A stretch of DNA of 64,000 nucleotides from Heteroscillospira sp050943935. GTDB taxonomy: Bacteria > Bacillota > Clostridia > Oscillospirales > Oscillospiraceae. Positions within the stretch are counted from its first letter, which is position 1, and each line of letters begins with the position of its first letter. The notes beneath the pieces were generated by a model. It searched no databases and had not been told where the DNA came from. It was given only the letters and a program-made list of their open reading frames with translations. Made by a program: the position numbers and the translations under genes. The stretch is from assembly GCA_050943935.1 (NCBI GenBank), contig JBMNQC010000002.1:150512-214511 (forward strand), in the 5' to 3' direction. Below, one piece after another: positions 1 through 7,588 of this stretch.

Positions 1-3
1 CTC

Positions 4-480
4 TCATTCATCGCCATGCAGTATCATTCCTTTCACCGTGAATTTTTCTATTTCCGGCGCTGTCTCCTCATGGAGCAGCCAGAAGCGCGCCCCCAGCTCT
101 CCCCGGCAGCGCAGACAGCAGAGATTTCTGTCGTACTCCGTCTGCCCCAGAGTCAGCGCACCCGGACCCAAAGCGCCGGACAGCGCCCACACCGCGCCTA
201 TGAGCCTGTCCGCCTGCCGGGACATCTCAGCCATGCCCCCGTCGGCATCGGAGTAAATATCCATGCTGAACTGCGCGTCGCACACCAGAGCCATGGCCTC
301 CCCCGCCTCCGTCATGCCCAGATAGTCGCCAAAACCGCCGGCGGACACCGCGGCCTTTTTTACACTCAGAGCCACCACAGCCTCAGAGCGCGGGATTTCC
401 ATATTGGGATAGGCGCACAGGGCGTTTATGCCCTGCGCCTCCAGTCCACGGCGCAGCTCGCCTAGCACCGCCTCAAGCAT
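4..480 (-). CDS. phage head-tail region protein, function unknown
   Basis: Predicted 158-residue protein, last visible member of the leftward phage operon. The start at 480 is chosen because its ATG overlaps the stop of the preceding gene (ATGCTTGA arrangement), as in the rest of the operon; an upstream extension to 516 would overlap that gene more. No family motif is recognised. Its position after the capsid and connector genes suggests a tail-terminator or neck component, by synteny only. It contains a CLRCRG pair of cysteines near residue 130 and no signal peptide. The gene is complete, ending at the window's left edge. Confidence 0.6.
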   Translation of the reverse strand: MLEAVLGELRRGLEAQGINALCAYPNMEIPRSEAVVALSVKKAAVSAGGFGDYLGMTEAGEAMALVCDAQFSMDIYSDADGGMAEMSRQADRLIGAVWALSGALGPGALTLGQTEYDRNLCCLRCRGELGARFWLLHEETAPEIEKFTVKGMILHGDE

Positions 481-796
481 CTGTCTCCCTCCCCAGATAG
501 CGGAGCAGACACTCAATGTGGTCTGTGCCGCTCAGTCCGTATTCCTCCCGGCGCATCATGCGGAACAGCGCTCCGCCAAAGCCCACACGCACGCTCTTTT
601 CCTGGGCTTCTATTGCCTCCGGTCCGGCTATAAGCAGATATTTCCCGCCTCCTCTGCCCGGCCTGTCAGGCAGGGCAGCCAGCTCGCTGCGCAGCTCCAG
701 AGGCTGGACGAAGCCTCTCTCCGGTCTGCCCTGAGGGGAGATGTCGCTGTATACGGTGATGGGTGAGGCATATTTCTCCAGCATTGCAAAGTTCAT
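473..796 (-). CDS. phage head-closure-like protein (position-based)
   Basis: Predicted 107-residue soluble protein between the connector-like protein and the 158-residue protein. It overlaps the upstream gene by ATGA and the downstream gene by 8 bases, so translation is probably coupled. I do not recognise the family by sequence. In HK97-type modules this position normally holds a head-closure or head-tail joining protein of about this length, so that role is an inference from gene order. Confidence 0.55.
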   Translation of the reverse strand: MNFAMLEKYASPITVYSDISPQGRPERGFVQPLELRSELAALPDRPGRGGGKYLLIAGPEAIEAQEKSVRVGFGGALFRMMRREEYGLSGTDHIECLLRYLGRETDA

Positions 797-1155
797 CCCA
801 TCACCCCCCTAAAATCAAAGCCCCGCTCATACAGGCAGCCCGCCAGCAGCTCCTCGGCCAGGGAGCGCAGATTGTCTGTAAAATTCCCATCCCTGCGCTT
901 CACCGTAATACTGCCTATCTTTACCGAGGAAAAATCTTCGTCCCCCAGCGCGGCGTACATGGATAGCGCCAGCACCCCGGCCGCGCCGGTGAATCTCTCT
1001 CCCAGGGCAATGATGTCCTCACCGCGGCGCAGTCGCGACTCCAGCTCGTCCACAGCCAGACGGCAGAGGAGCGTTAAACGCTCCCTGCCCTTATCGCTTA
1101 CCGTGCCGCCCAGAAAGATAAGCGCCCTGTCAAGCACTTCCTGCGTTATATCCAT
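793..1155 (-). CDS. phage head-tail connector-like protein
   Basis: Predicted 120-residue, mostly helical protein directly after the major capsid gene (TGATG overlap). Length, position and the pattern of a helical N-terminal half followed by a short beta segment (SSVKIGSITVKRR, about residues 76-88) resemble gp6-type head-tail connectors that bind the portal ring. The assignment rests on synteny and general character, not on a diagnostic motif. Confidence 0.6.
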   Translation of the reverse strand: MDITQEVLDRALIFLGGTVSDKGRERLTLLCRLAVDELESRLRRGEDIIALGERFTGAAGVLALSMYAALGDEDFSSVKIGSITVKRRDGNFTDNLRSLAEELLAGCLYERGFDFRGVMG

Positions 1156-2162
1156 CAGGCAATCTCCAGAATTTTGGAGGCGTCTGCGTAGATCTTGGCA
1201 AAGCCGCTGGTGCTGGTGATGGCGGCGCGCTCCAGCTGACGGTCAATCAGTCTGTCGTACTCCACAGCCACATCCCCGGCGCTCACCATCTCCAGAGCGT
1301 AGCCTCTGTCAAGACCAATAACGGTCTTTTCCGGTACGCAGGCGGAGCGGATTATTTTCGCGCCCAGAGGAGAACCTATCTCGCCCGTGCCAGCGAAGTT
1401 CAGTCCCGCCACGGGGTTTCTCAGCTCGCTGAGCTTCAGCATGGCCAGCATCATATCCGGGGAGACCAGCATGGTGTTCATGGTATATGGGTCAAACTTG
1501 CCCCAGAAGCCCACCAGCTCATCGTAGCTAAGAGCATCCGCCTCCGTGACCGCCGCCGGATTGCCGTTTCCGTCTCCGGAGACTATCACCTCCACCGCAT
1601 CGGCCAGATGCATTCTGGCAATGTGATTGCCTATCTGGCGCAGCATGACGGAGAACAGCTCCAGCTTCTGGAAGCGTATGGCCTCGTAGGACGCCACCAG
1701 CATGCGTCCGCGCTTATGGAGCTTCACCAGCTTGTCCTGAGCGCGGATCTCGGTCTGGGGAATGACCGCGCCCTCGGCCACATGGCGCATGCTCTTGTCA
1801 TCCTCCGTGGGCACAGAGGCTATGGCGCGGTAGTCCAGACCGTCTATTTTGGTCGTAGCGGCCACTATGCCGGGCAGGATGTTGTTCTCCTCCATGCCCT
1901 GGCGCACGCTGCGGGAGACATACTCTGGGAACAGCACAGCGCTATCGGTGCTGTGAAAAAACTTCTCTACGATATCGCTGTTTCCTCCGCGTACACGGAT
2001 ATCAAAGCGCTTCAGCTGACGCTGATAGGCGTCCATGCCCTCCATCGCCGTACCCTTGTAGGCCTCGGAGGGGTCCATCTCCTCCAGAACGGCGGCAAAG
2101 CCCTTGCCGGACACGCCGTACATACCCTTGTCCAGCTTTATCTCATTGAATTTATAGCTCAT
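1155..2162 (-). CDS. phage major capsid protein (HK97 fold, putative)
   Basis: Predicted 335-residue protein that would form the icosahedral shell. Size, position after a protease/scaffold gene and a small decoration-like gene, and the C-terminal pattern with a variable AITSTSGFAKIYAD-type end fit HK97-fold capsid proteins. An acidic, Met-rich N-terminal third (residues 1-100) could be the delta-like scaffolding segment. A good ribosome site precedes the ATG (AAGGAGG). The alternative, a closely related encapsulin shell, is unlikely beside terminase and portal genes. Confidence 0.75.
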   Translation of the reverse strand: MSYKFNEIKLDKGMYGVSGKGFAAVLEEMDPSEAYKGTAMEGMDAYQRQLKRFDIRVRGGNSDIVEKFFHSTDSAVLFPEYVSRSVRQGMEENNILPGIVAATTKIDGLDYRAIASVPTEDDKSMRHVAEGAVIPQTEIRAQDKLVKLHKRGRMLVASYEAIRFQKLELFSVMLRQIGNHIARMHLADAVEVIVSGDGNGNPAAVTEADALSYDELVGFWGKFDPYTMNTMLVSPDMMLAMLKLSELRNPVAGLNFAGTGEIGSPLGAKIIRSACVPEKTVIGLDRGYALEMVSAGDVAVEYDRLIDRQLERAAITSTSGFAKIYADASKILEIA

Positions 2163-2174
2163 GTTTTTTCCTCC

Positions 2175-2513
2175 TTAAAGCATAATTGCAGCGGTGCCGT
2201 TATCAACGGCCAGCACCAGATACTCCCTGCCCTCGCCGGAGCATATGCCGCCGGAGCCGTCCGCCACCAGCTTTACATAGCCGGGCGCAATTCCCGTGCC
2301 GGAGCAGGAAACCTCCGCAGCGCCTCTGAGTTGCACCGCGGCACAGCCACTGCGGCAGGCGGATACGAAGCCCACAAAGCCCTCACTCTTGGCACAGGCG
2401 GTAACAAGACCGTCAGTCCCCAGCTTCACAGGCGTGCCCGCCGCCAGCTCCGCGCCGTCTTTCACACCGAAGGTCGCCGAAAGTTCACCAATACCCTTGA
2501 AAGAATAGTTCAT
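2175..2513 (-). CDS. phage head decoration-like protein
   Basis: Predicted 112-residue, Gly/Ala-rich beta protein between the protease/scaffold and capsid genes. Its repeated short hydrophobic strands with turns (GTPVKLGTDG, GYVKLVADG) resemble small capsid-decoration proteins with a beta-sandwich, encoded at this place in many Siphoviridae head modules. No enzyme motif is visible. It has its own GGAGG site 5-10 bases before the ATG and a 12-base gap to the capsid gene. Confidence 0.5.
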   Translation of the reverse strand: MNYSFKGIGELSATFGVKDGAELAAGTPVKLGTDGLVTACAKSEGFVGFVSACRSGCAAVQLRGAAEVSCSGTGIAPGYVKLVADGSGGICSGEGREYLVLAVDNGTAAIML

Positions 2514-2523
2514 ATTTCTCCTC

Positions 2524-3426
2524 CTAAATCAAATAGTCGTCGCCGTCGAAACGGACCTCGCTGTTTTTGCCCGGAAGCTGGCACAGGGGCGGAAAGGACT
2601 TTTCCAGCTTCTTCTCCAGCTCTCCGCGAAGGCTCATCAGCTCATGGGCGTCCATGCTCTTTGCCGCGGCCTTCATCGCGGGAGCCATACCTTCATCCCA
2701 TAGCAGGCTCAGACGGTACACTTCCGCCCTCTCCCTGTCCAGGAGCGCCTGTCCGGCTCCCGCCAGCTTTTCCAGCCGTTCCAGCTCGCTTTTCATATCT
2801 CCGCTCCTTGCGGTATCTACCAGCTCACGGAGCTTCGCGCACTTCATCACTCCCGCCTCGCGCTGGGCGGGTACGGCCACGAAGCTCCACTCATAGGCGT
2901 CCGCAGCTCCGGAGAGTACCCTGTGGCACAGCCTTCCGCCGTATTCCTGCCCCGGAACATGAGCGCAGGCGCTCTCACCGCATATGCTGCACTTTTTCTC
3001 CGCCACAGCACAGCCCACGCTGGTCTCCCGTACTATGCCGGCGTCTATAGCCTGAATAAAAGGCTCTGTCTCCCCGCTGCGGAGCATATACGCCCAGCCC
3101 TTCAGATAGCGGTATGGCTCTCCGGCGGCGTTCAGCCTGTTTTTATCCGTGAGCACCTCCGTGCGGTAAATCCGCGCCAGCTGCCCGGCCGCCGTCCATG
3201 CGTGATCCAGAAGCCCGCTTTTTCCCACGAACAGCTCCGCCAGTTCGTCCAGGCAGCTGTCGGAAAAGCGCTCAAAATCCCTGTCCACCTCGTTGTCGCA
3301 CAGCTTCACCGTGAAGGTGTACACCTCTTCGGGCGTCAGCTCACGCCGGGCATAGCGGTTTATGGCCGCCAGCTCCTCCCCGGCTGCAGCAGGAAACACT
3401 CCCGACTGCTCCTTGCTTATTTTCAT
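2524..3426 (-). CDS. phage prohead protease/scaffold-like protein
   Basis: Predicted 300-residue protein. The N-terminal 180 residues look like a prohead maturation protease of the HK97 type. A conserved His lies in GLLDHAW (about residue 75), and the ETSVGCAV segment (about 133-140) carries the Ser expected in the SVG motif. Two CxxC-like pairs (CSIC and CAHV, about 145-155) are an unusual insertion that could bind zinc. The C-terminal 110 residues are charged and helical (ELERLEKL, ELEKKLEK), as expected for a fused scaffold. ATGA overlap with the portal gene and a strong GGAGG site fix the start. Confidence 0.65.
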   Translation of the reverse strand: MKISKEQSGVFPAAAGEELAAINRYARRELTPEEVYTFTVKLCDNEVDRDFERFSDSCLDELAELFVGKSGLLDHAWTAAGQLARIYRTEVLTDKNRLNAAGEPYRYLKGWAYMLRSGETEPFIQAIDAGIVRETSVGCAVAEKKCSICGESACAHVPGQEYGGRLCHRVLSGAADAYEWSFVAVPAQREAGVMKCAKLRELVDTARSGDMKSELERLEKLAGAGQALLDRERAEVYRLSLLWDEGMAPAMKAAAKSMDAHELMSLRGELEKKLEKSFPPLCQLPGKNSEVRFDGDDYLI

Positions 3427-4565
3427 CTCTCAGCCTCCTTTATCCCGGCCAGAGCCCGCTGTGCCTGGGCGCCGTAGAGAGCGGCCCGGGCGAGCTCCAC
3501 CTCGTCCTGCAGATTAACATTGTCCCAAACCAGCTCAAAGCCGCAGTCGTAGCCGTGCATTCTCAGCCACAGGGAGCATATGCGCCTCAGCACCGGCTCC
3601 AGAGAGCGGCGTATGGCAGTTATCTCGCTGGTCATAAGGTCCGCCTGCTGGGCGGACATACGCTCCGTGGAGCTCCAGTTCAGGCCCAGCATAAAGGGCG
3701 GGATGCCCGTGCGGGCTATGAGCTGCTCCAGTATCTGGCGCACAGGCACCTCGCTGTCCAGTATCTGGTTGTCCGCGCCTATCACGCGTATGTCCACATC
3801 GCCCACGGCCACAAAATCCCGGACTGAGCCGCCCCTTGTCTCCTGCATGGCGCTGCTCCACTCCCTGGCGACAGCCTCCGCCCGCTCGGATGCGCTCATG
3901 CCGCTCTCCGTGCCGGGGCGGCACACCACCGCGTAGCGCACATTGCCGCAGCGCTCCCAGTTGCTGCCCATGGCCGTGAAAATTTTCATCAGTATGTCCG
4001 TCAGAAAGGGCATACTGCGCAGCATGGAGCAGCCGTAGGGACTGTCCGCCTCCGGGGAAAAGGGCGTGAACAGCAGCAGCTCCTGATATGGCAGGGGCTG
4101 TGGCTCAAGGCCGCTGTTCAGGCAGATGGAGAAATCCAGAGGCGTTTTCCCCTCTCTGACGCACACATCCGCCACATTGCCGCAGATGAGGGCGGCTATG
4201 TCCCTGTTTCCGCCGGTGACTATCTCGCCCACCGCCCGGCCGCAGGTGATCATGGAGTCCAGATAGGCGTCCAGAAAACTGTCTATGCCCCGGCAGCCTC
4301 TGCCCGTGTTCACCGTGCGCAGGAAATCCTCCAGCTCCCGCTGCGCCTTCCCGTCGCCGCAGCGCACGGATACGCCGCCCGTGAGGCGTATGAGCTTCAG
4401 TATTGCCGCGTCCACTACGGGCACCGCCTCCCGAATAGCCCGGTATAGCCGCGTCTCGCCCCCTCCCAGGGGCGTGTAGCCATCCAGCGCGGTAAAGGGG
4501 TGACGCGCCCCTCCCCGCAGCTGGCTTCTCACCGCCGCGGCCTCTTTCTTTTGAAACCACTTCAT
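3423..4565 (-). CDS. phage portal protein
   Basis: Predicted 380-residue portal protein, which would form the dodecameric DNA channel at one capsid vertex. Support: its place between terminase and protease/scaffold genes, its length, and the segment near residues 275-300 where QILEQLIARTGIPPFMLG is followed by SSTERMSAQQ, typical of SPP1/HK97-like portals just before the channel helix. I place the start at 4565, where the ATG overlaps the terminase stop (ATGA); an upstream in-frame ATG at 4586 would overlap more. Confidence 0.8.
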   Translation of the reverse strand: MKWFQKKEAAAVRSQLRGGARHPFTALDGYTPLGGGETRLYRAIREAVPVVDAAILKLIRLTGGVSVRCGDGKAQRELEDFLRTVNTGRGCRGIDSFLDAYLDSMITCGRAVGEIVTGGNRDIAALICGNVADVCVREGKTPLDFSICLNSGLEPQPLPYQELLLFTPFSPEADSPYGCSMLRSMPFLTDILMKIFTAMGSNWERCGNVRYAVVCRPGTESGMSASERAEAVAREWSSAMQETRGGSVRDFVAVGDVDIRVIGADNQILDSEVPVRQILEQLIARTGIPPFMLGLNWSSTERMSAQQADLMTSEITAIRRSLEPVLRRICSLWLRMHGYDCGFELVWDNVNLQDEVELARAALYGAQAQRALAGIKEAER

Positions 4566-5845
4566 TTTTCCAGCAAATTCCTCCATTCGCCTTGATTTGA
4601 GGGTGTTCTCCGAACCGACAGCGCGGCAAAGCCGCCTCTGTCTACGGACAGCCAGGTTTGAGCGAAATAGCGCATATCGTCCATAGCGTGGTCATTTTTC
4701 TTCAGAGGCCTGTCGCCTTGCTCCGGATCCCAGGAATACAGCGCCAGCTCCCGCAGGGTGTCGGCGCAGCAGCGGCATATTGCCAGCCTGCCCGTGCGCA
4801 GCAGCTCCGCCGTCAGGCGTATGCCGCTCAGCACATCGTTTCTGGCCTTCACCACATTTAGCCCCTCCCGGCGCAGCAGCTCCATGAAGCTGGCCGCCGA
4901 CGGGTCAACTATCACGGCCTCCGCCCTCCTGTTGCCTATGAGCTTCATAAGCTCCCGGACATATTCTCCGTCCGTGCGCTGAGCCCCGTGGAGACGCGAG
5001 TCATAGTAGTACTCGCTGACCCTGTACCAAACCCCGCCGAGATATCCCCACAGGCCGAAGGACGCAGGATTCACCGTGCCGTAGTCGCAGGAGACTACCC
5101 ATTTTGAAAACTCCCCCTCCGGCACAGGCACGGCCATGGACGGCTCAAAGAAGTCGTATACCCGCCCCTGAGCCTGCACCCACTCACCCAGCACAAAGCG
5201 CCGGTAAAAGGCTCCGCTGTACATACGCCGGTAGCGCTCCAGCATCTCCGGAGAGAGGGACGGGTTGTCCTCCATGCTAAAATGCAGATAAAGCGCCCGC
5301 CGCTCCTCCGTACGGCATATCCACTCTCTGTAGAACCAGTGCTCCGGGGACTCGGGGTTGCAGTTGAACCACAGCCGCGCCCCCTCCACGGAGCAGCGGG
5401 CTATGGCCTGCTCCACAAAGCTCCGGGGCATCAGCGCCACCTCGTCCAGCAGCACGCCGCAGAGTGTCACGCCCTGGATAAGCTCCCGGGAGCCCTCGTC
5501 CTTGCCGCCGAAGAGATAGAAGGTGTTGCTCCGCTTCCCCATAGTCACCGTCACCCGGTTCTTGGATATCTGGTCCCTACAGCCGCAGCCCAACGCGCGC
5601 AATGTCGGCAGCAGCTCGTCCAGCAGATTCCGGCGCAGGGAGACTATGGTTTTGCCGCAGAGCCCGAATCTGCCGCCGTCAAATCGGCGCATGGCCCACA
5701 GCACAAACGACAGGCCCATGCACATTGTCTTGCCGCTGCGCACCGCGCCGTCGCAGATTATAGCCTCACTATCCCTGTGGCGGGAGTTTGGGTTCCACCA
5801 GGTCAGCACCTCCAGCTGTTTTGGAGAAAAGCTCTTAATCCGCAC
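4562..5845 (-). CDS. phage terminase large subunit (PBSX-type)
   Basis: Predicted 427-residue DNA-packaging motor ATPase and nuclease. The Walker A-like motif CDGAVRSGKT lies near residues 31-40 and Walker B GVLLDEVAL near 130. The nuclease half carries acidic residues in VVSCDYGT (about 249-256), VIVDPSA (about 313-319) and HAMDDMRY near the end (about 388-395), as in RNase H-like terminase nucleases. Length and motif order fit the PBSX-type family. It overlaps both the small-subunit gene upstream and the portal downstream. Confidence 0.88.
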   Translation of the reverse strand: MRIKSFSPKQLEVLTWWNPNSRHRDSEAIICDGAVRSGKTMCMGLSFVLWAMRRFDGGRFGLCGKTIVSLRRNLLDELLPTLRALGCGCRDQISKNRVTVTMGKRSNTFYLFGGKDEGSRELIQGVTLCGVLLDEVALMPRSFVEQAIARCSVEGARLWFNCNPESPEHWFYREWICRTEERRALYLHFSMEDNPSLSPEMLERYRRMYSGAFYRRFVLGEWVQAQGRVYDFFEPSMAVPVPEGEFSKWVVSCDYGTVNPASFGLWGYLGGVWYRVSEYYYDSRLHGAQRTDGEYVRELMKLIGNRRAEAVIVDPSAASFMELLRREGLNVVKARNDVLSGIRLTAELLRTGRLAICRCCADTLRELALYSWDPEQGDRPLKKNDHAMDDMRYFAQTWLSVDRGGFAALSVRRTPSNQGEWRNLLEK

Positions 5846-6149
5846 TTTTCTCCGCCCCCAGCATGGCCGCGGCGCTGTCCAGAGCGCTTACAAAGCCCTC
5901 CGCTCCCTCCGACTCACTCTCCAGCAGCCCCAGAAGCAGCTGCATCAGCTCCAGACGGCTGGTGAATTTTATCTCCACCGCCCCGTTTGAAGAGCGCTTC
6001 AGCTCCGAGATATGCCGCAGATCCAGATCGTCCAGACCGCTCAGCTCGTCCGGCTCCATATACAGCAGCTTCACCGCGTCATTGCAGCCGCTGAAAGCCA
6101 GCTGAGCAAGTTTGCACACTATGTCCGATTTTTTTACCTTTCGCTTCAA
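5835..6149 (-). CDS. phage terminase small subunit-like protein
   Basis: Predicted 104-residue protein upstream of and overlapping the large terminase. It starts with TTG behind a purine-rich AGGGGGG site. The basic start (KRKVKKSDIVCKLAQLAF) and a mostly helical remainder suit a DNA-recognition subunit, but no clear helix-turn-helix is visible and it is short for the family. Position supports the call. It is the first gene of the phage operon: nothing phage-like lies between it and the 6S RNA gene. Confidence 0.55.
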   Translation of the reverse strand: MKRKVKKSDIVCKLAQLAFSGCNDAVKLLYMEPDELSGLDDLDLRHISELKRSSNGAVEIKFTSRLELMQLLLGLLESESEGAEGFVSALDSAAAMLGAEKSAD

Positions 6150-6192
6150 ACCTGTACCCCCCTCTCACCCTAGGGTCTATGCACCCCCTTTT

Positions 6193-6212
6193 TTTGCACG
6201 AAACCGTGCAAA
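6193..6212. promoter_or_regulatory. TTTGCAC dyad upstream of the phage operon
   Basis: Perfect 7-bp inverted repeat TTTGCAC-N6-GTGCAAA, 44 bases upstream of the small-terminase start. Further TTTGCAC copies lie at 6111-6117 and 6242-6248. This is a plausible operator for the phage operon; the binding protein is unknown. Confidence 0.4.
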
Positions 6213-6289
6213 GCAAATTAAATATTTTTTCTTTTCTGCATTTTGCACAAATTTGATTATGCATTTTGACGGTCAAAAGATGCAAAAAA

Positions 6290-6317
6290 GCCCCCGCGCT
6301 CAGTTGAGCGCGGGGGC
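6290..6317 (-). terminator. second intrinsic terminator after the 6S RNA
   Basis: GC-rich hairpin with 13-bp arms around a 2-base loop (CCCCCGCGCTCA pairs with TGAGCGCGGGGG), followed on the minus strand by TTTTTT. It lies about 60 bases beyond the first 6S terminator and probably insulates the phage operon from 6S read-through. A third hairpin (6343-6366, GCCCC/GGGGC arms) lies between the two. Confidence 0.75.
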
Positions 6318-6380
6318 AAACAAAATCAAATTATTTTGCGCCCCGGCGGCATAACCGCTTGGGGCTGAAAAAACAAAAAG

Positions 6381-6400
6381 GCGGGCGCAATGCGCCCGCC
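6381..6400 (-). terminator. intrinsic terminator of 6S RNA
   Basis: Perfect palindrome GCGGGCGCAATGCGCCCGCC followed on the minus strand by CTTTTTGTTTTTT, immediately 3' of the 6S closing stem. Confidence 0.85.
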
Positions 6401-6401
6401 A

Positions 6402-6597
6402 CCCCGCATCTGCCGTGGTGACCCAATGAAACCTGCACGTAATGGCAGGTGGGTCGCCTCCCCGCTGCTTCTCTGCTTCCAACTTCCAGGCACGGTCAAA
6501 GCCGTCCCGGGAGGCCTGCAATTCACAGCAGGAGTTCCGGCATCCCGTTTAAGAAATGTGGGTTTAAAAGGGTCAAAAATCCACGAACAGCGCAGGG
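6402..6597 (-). ncRNA. ssrS: 6S RNA
   Basis: About 196-nt 6S RNA, which mimics an open promoter and binds the RNA polymerase-sigma-A holoenzyme, notably in stationary phase. The 5' segment CCCTGCGCTGTTCGTGG pairs with the 3' segment CCACGGCAGATGCGGGG (14 of 17 positions), giving the typical closing stem with the conserved GTTCG. The adjacent ACCCACATTTCTTAAACGGG stretch is like that in Clostridia 6S RNAs. A large self-complementary region completes the rod. A sigma-A promoter lies upstream and a terminator directly follows. Mature ends are estimated. Confidence 0.82.
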
Positions 6598-6639
6598 ATA
6601 ACTGGTTAACTCTTTGCGGACCTTTTGCCCGCAGGCTGT

Positions 6640-6668
6640 AGTATAACACCTATCGGTGAAAAGTACAA
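6640..6668 (-). promoter_or_regulatory. sigma-A promoter of 6S RNA
   Basis: On the minus strand TTGTAC (6668-6663), a 17-base spacer and TATACT (6645-6640). It predicts a transcription start near 6633, about 35 bases before the 6S closing stem, so a precursor leader may be trimmed. Confidence 0.75.
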
Positions 6669-6705
6669 CAGAAATTTTTAGTCCGATTCCGGCGGAACCG
6701 GGAAC

Positions 6706-6990
6706 TTATTCCTCCTCTTCGTCGTCAAAAAGCAGACTGATAAAGGTATTGTAAGCTACTTCCAGCTCAGCGTCATCATCCACGGAACCGAAAATTTCCT
6801 CGCCGTCCTCTTCAATATTCTTCAGAATAATGTAGCCGTAGTCGGGGTCGTCTTCATCCATGTCCGCGGGGAGGAACGCCGTATATTCCTGTTCGCCCAC
6901 TTCAAACGCCTTAATTACTTCAAGCTCTATTTCGTTGCCGTCCTCGTCGAGGACGGAGATAAAATCGCTGCCAAACTCATCCTGGCCCAT
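6706..6990 (-). CDS. DUF1292 family protein (YrzB-like)
   Basis: 94-residue, very acidic small protein with the DUF1292 pattern: FISVLDEDGNEIELEVI at residues 10-26, YTAFLPAD near 36, YGYIILK near 51, a helical end and a Glu/Asp tail. The family is widespread in Firmicutes, often near yrrK/ruvX or mltG; its function is unknown. An AGGAGG site precedes the ATG. A promoter lies upstream (7067-7039). Confidence 0.85.
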   Translation of the reverse strand: MGQDEFGSDFISVLDEDGNEIELEVIKAFEVGEQEYTAFLPADMDEDDPDYGYIILKNIEEDGEEIFGSVDDDAELEVAYNTFISLLFDDEEEE

Positions 6991-7038
6991 TGGAATCAGC
7001 CTCCTGATAATTCTGGGGAACTTTCATCCCTCGGCTAT

Positions 7039-7067
7039 ATTGTAACTCAATCGGACGTAAAAATCAA
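7039..7067 (-). promoter_or_regulatory. sigma-A promoter of the DUF1292 gene
   Basis: Minus strand TTGATT (7067-7062), 17-base spacer, TACAAT (7044-7039), about 50 bases upstream of the DUF1292 start. Confidence 0.6.
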
Positions 7068-7126
7068 TCAGTCAAAACGCACAGTTATAAGTACGTCCAA
7101 ATGTGAAGGTCACAGAATTTTGTTAT

Positions 7127-7423
7127 TCAGGAGCCTAAATCCTCCAAAATACGCGCTAATTGTTCCATATTTTCCACAAAAACGCCGTCTGTGAGCTTAA
7201 TTCTGTCCGCTGCCGGCAGACTTTTCAGTTCAATATCCGTGGTTTCCACAGGCTGTGCCCCGTTCGGCAAAAATACGGCCACCCGCCCGCAGCTCTCCCG
7301 CAGCACATAGCCCTCGCTCTCCGTAGCCGCCTGTGTATCCGGAGCCAGAGCCGCAGCGGCGGAAAACGCCATGGCCGCCGCCAGAGCGCCTATGCCTATC
7401 CAGGTACGCAAATGCTTCCTCAT
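7127..7423 (-). CDS. exported BofC C-terminal-like protein
   Basis: 98-residue protein with an N-terminal signal/anchor helix (residues 10-30, Ala-rich) and an outer domain in which VAVFLPNG, TTDIELKSLPAADRIKL and ENMEQLARILEDLGS match the C-terminal domain of BofC, an intercompartmental signalling inhibitor in Bacillus spores. The start is the ATG at 7423: the upstream TTG sits inside the GGGGGA ribosome site. It diverges from the penicillin-binding protein gene. In Clostridia such short versions occur widely; the role here is unproven. Confidence 0.65.
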   Translation of the reverse strand: MRKHLRTWIGIGALAAAMAFSAAAALAPDTQAATESEGYVLRESCGRVAVFLPNGAQPVETTDIELKSLPAADRIKLTDGVFVENMEQLARILEDLGS

Positions 7424-7550
7424 TTTGCTTTCCCCCAAGCTGTTTTCATATTTACTGTTGATTTTTTCCGATTTTAGCGTAAAATAAACCTTTGACGTCT
7501 AAAATGGATACATCTTTAAAAAGTTTACAATTCCCGACCCCAGAATGTGA

Positions 7551-7556
7551 TATAAT
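7551..7556 (+). promoter_or_regulatory. -10 element before the class A PBP gene
   Basis: TATAAT, 32 bases before the ATG, with an AGGAGG site in between. No good -35 at 16-18 bases: TTTACA lies 21 bases upstream. Confidence 0.4.
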
Positions 7557-7588
7557 ATCGTATCCCCTTCTCAGGAGGACTTTATACT

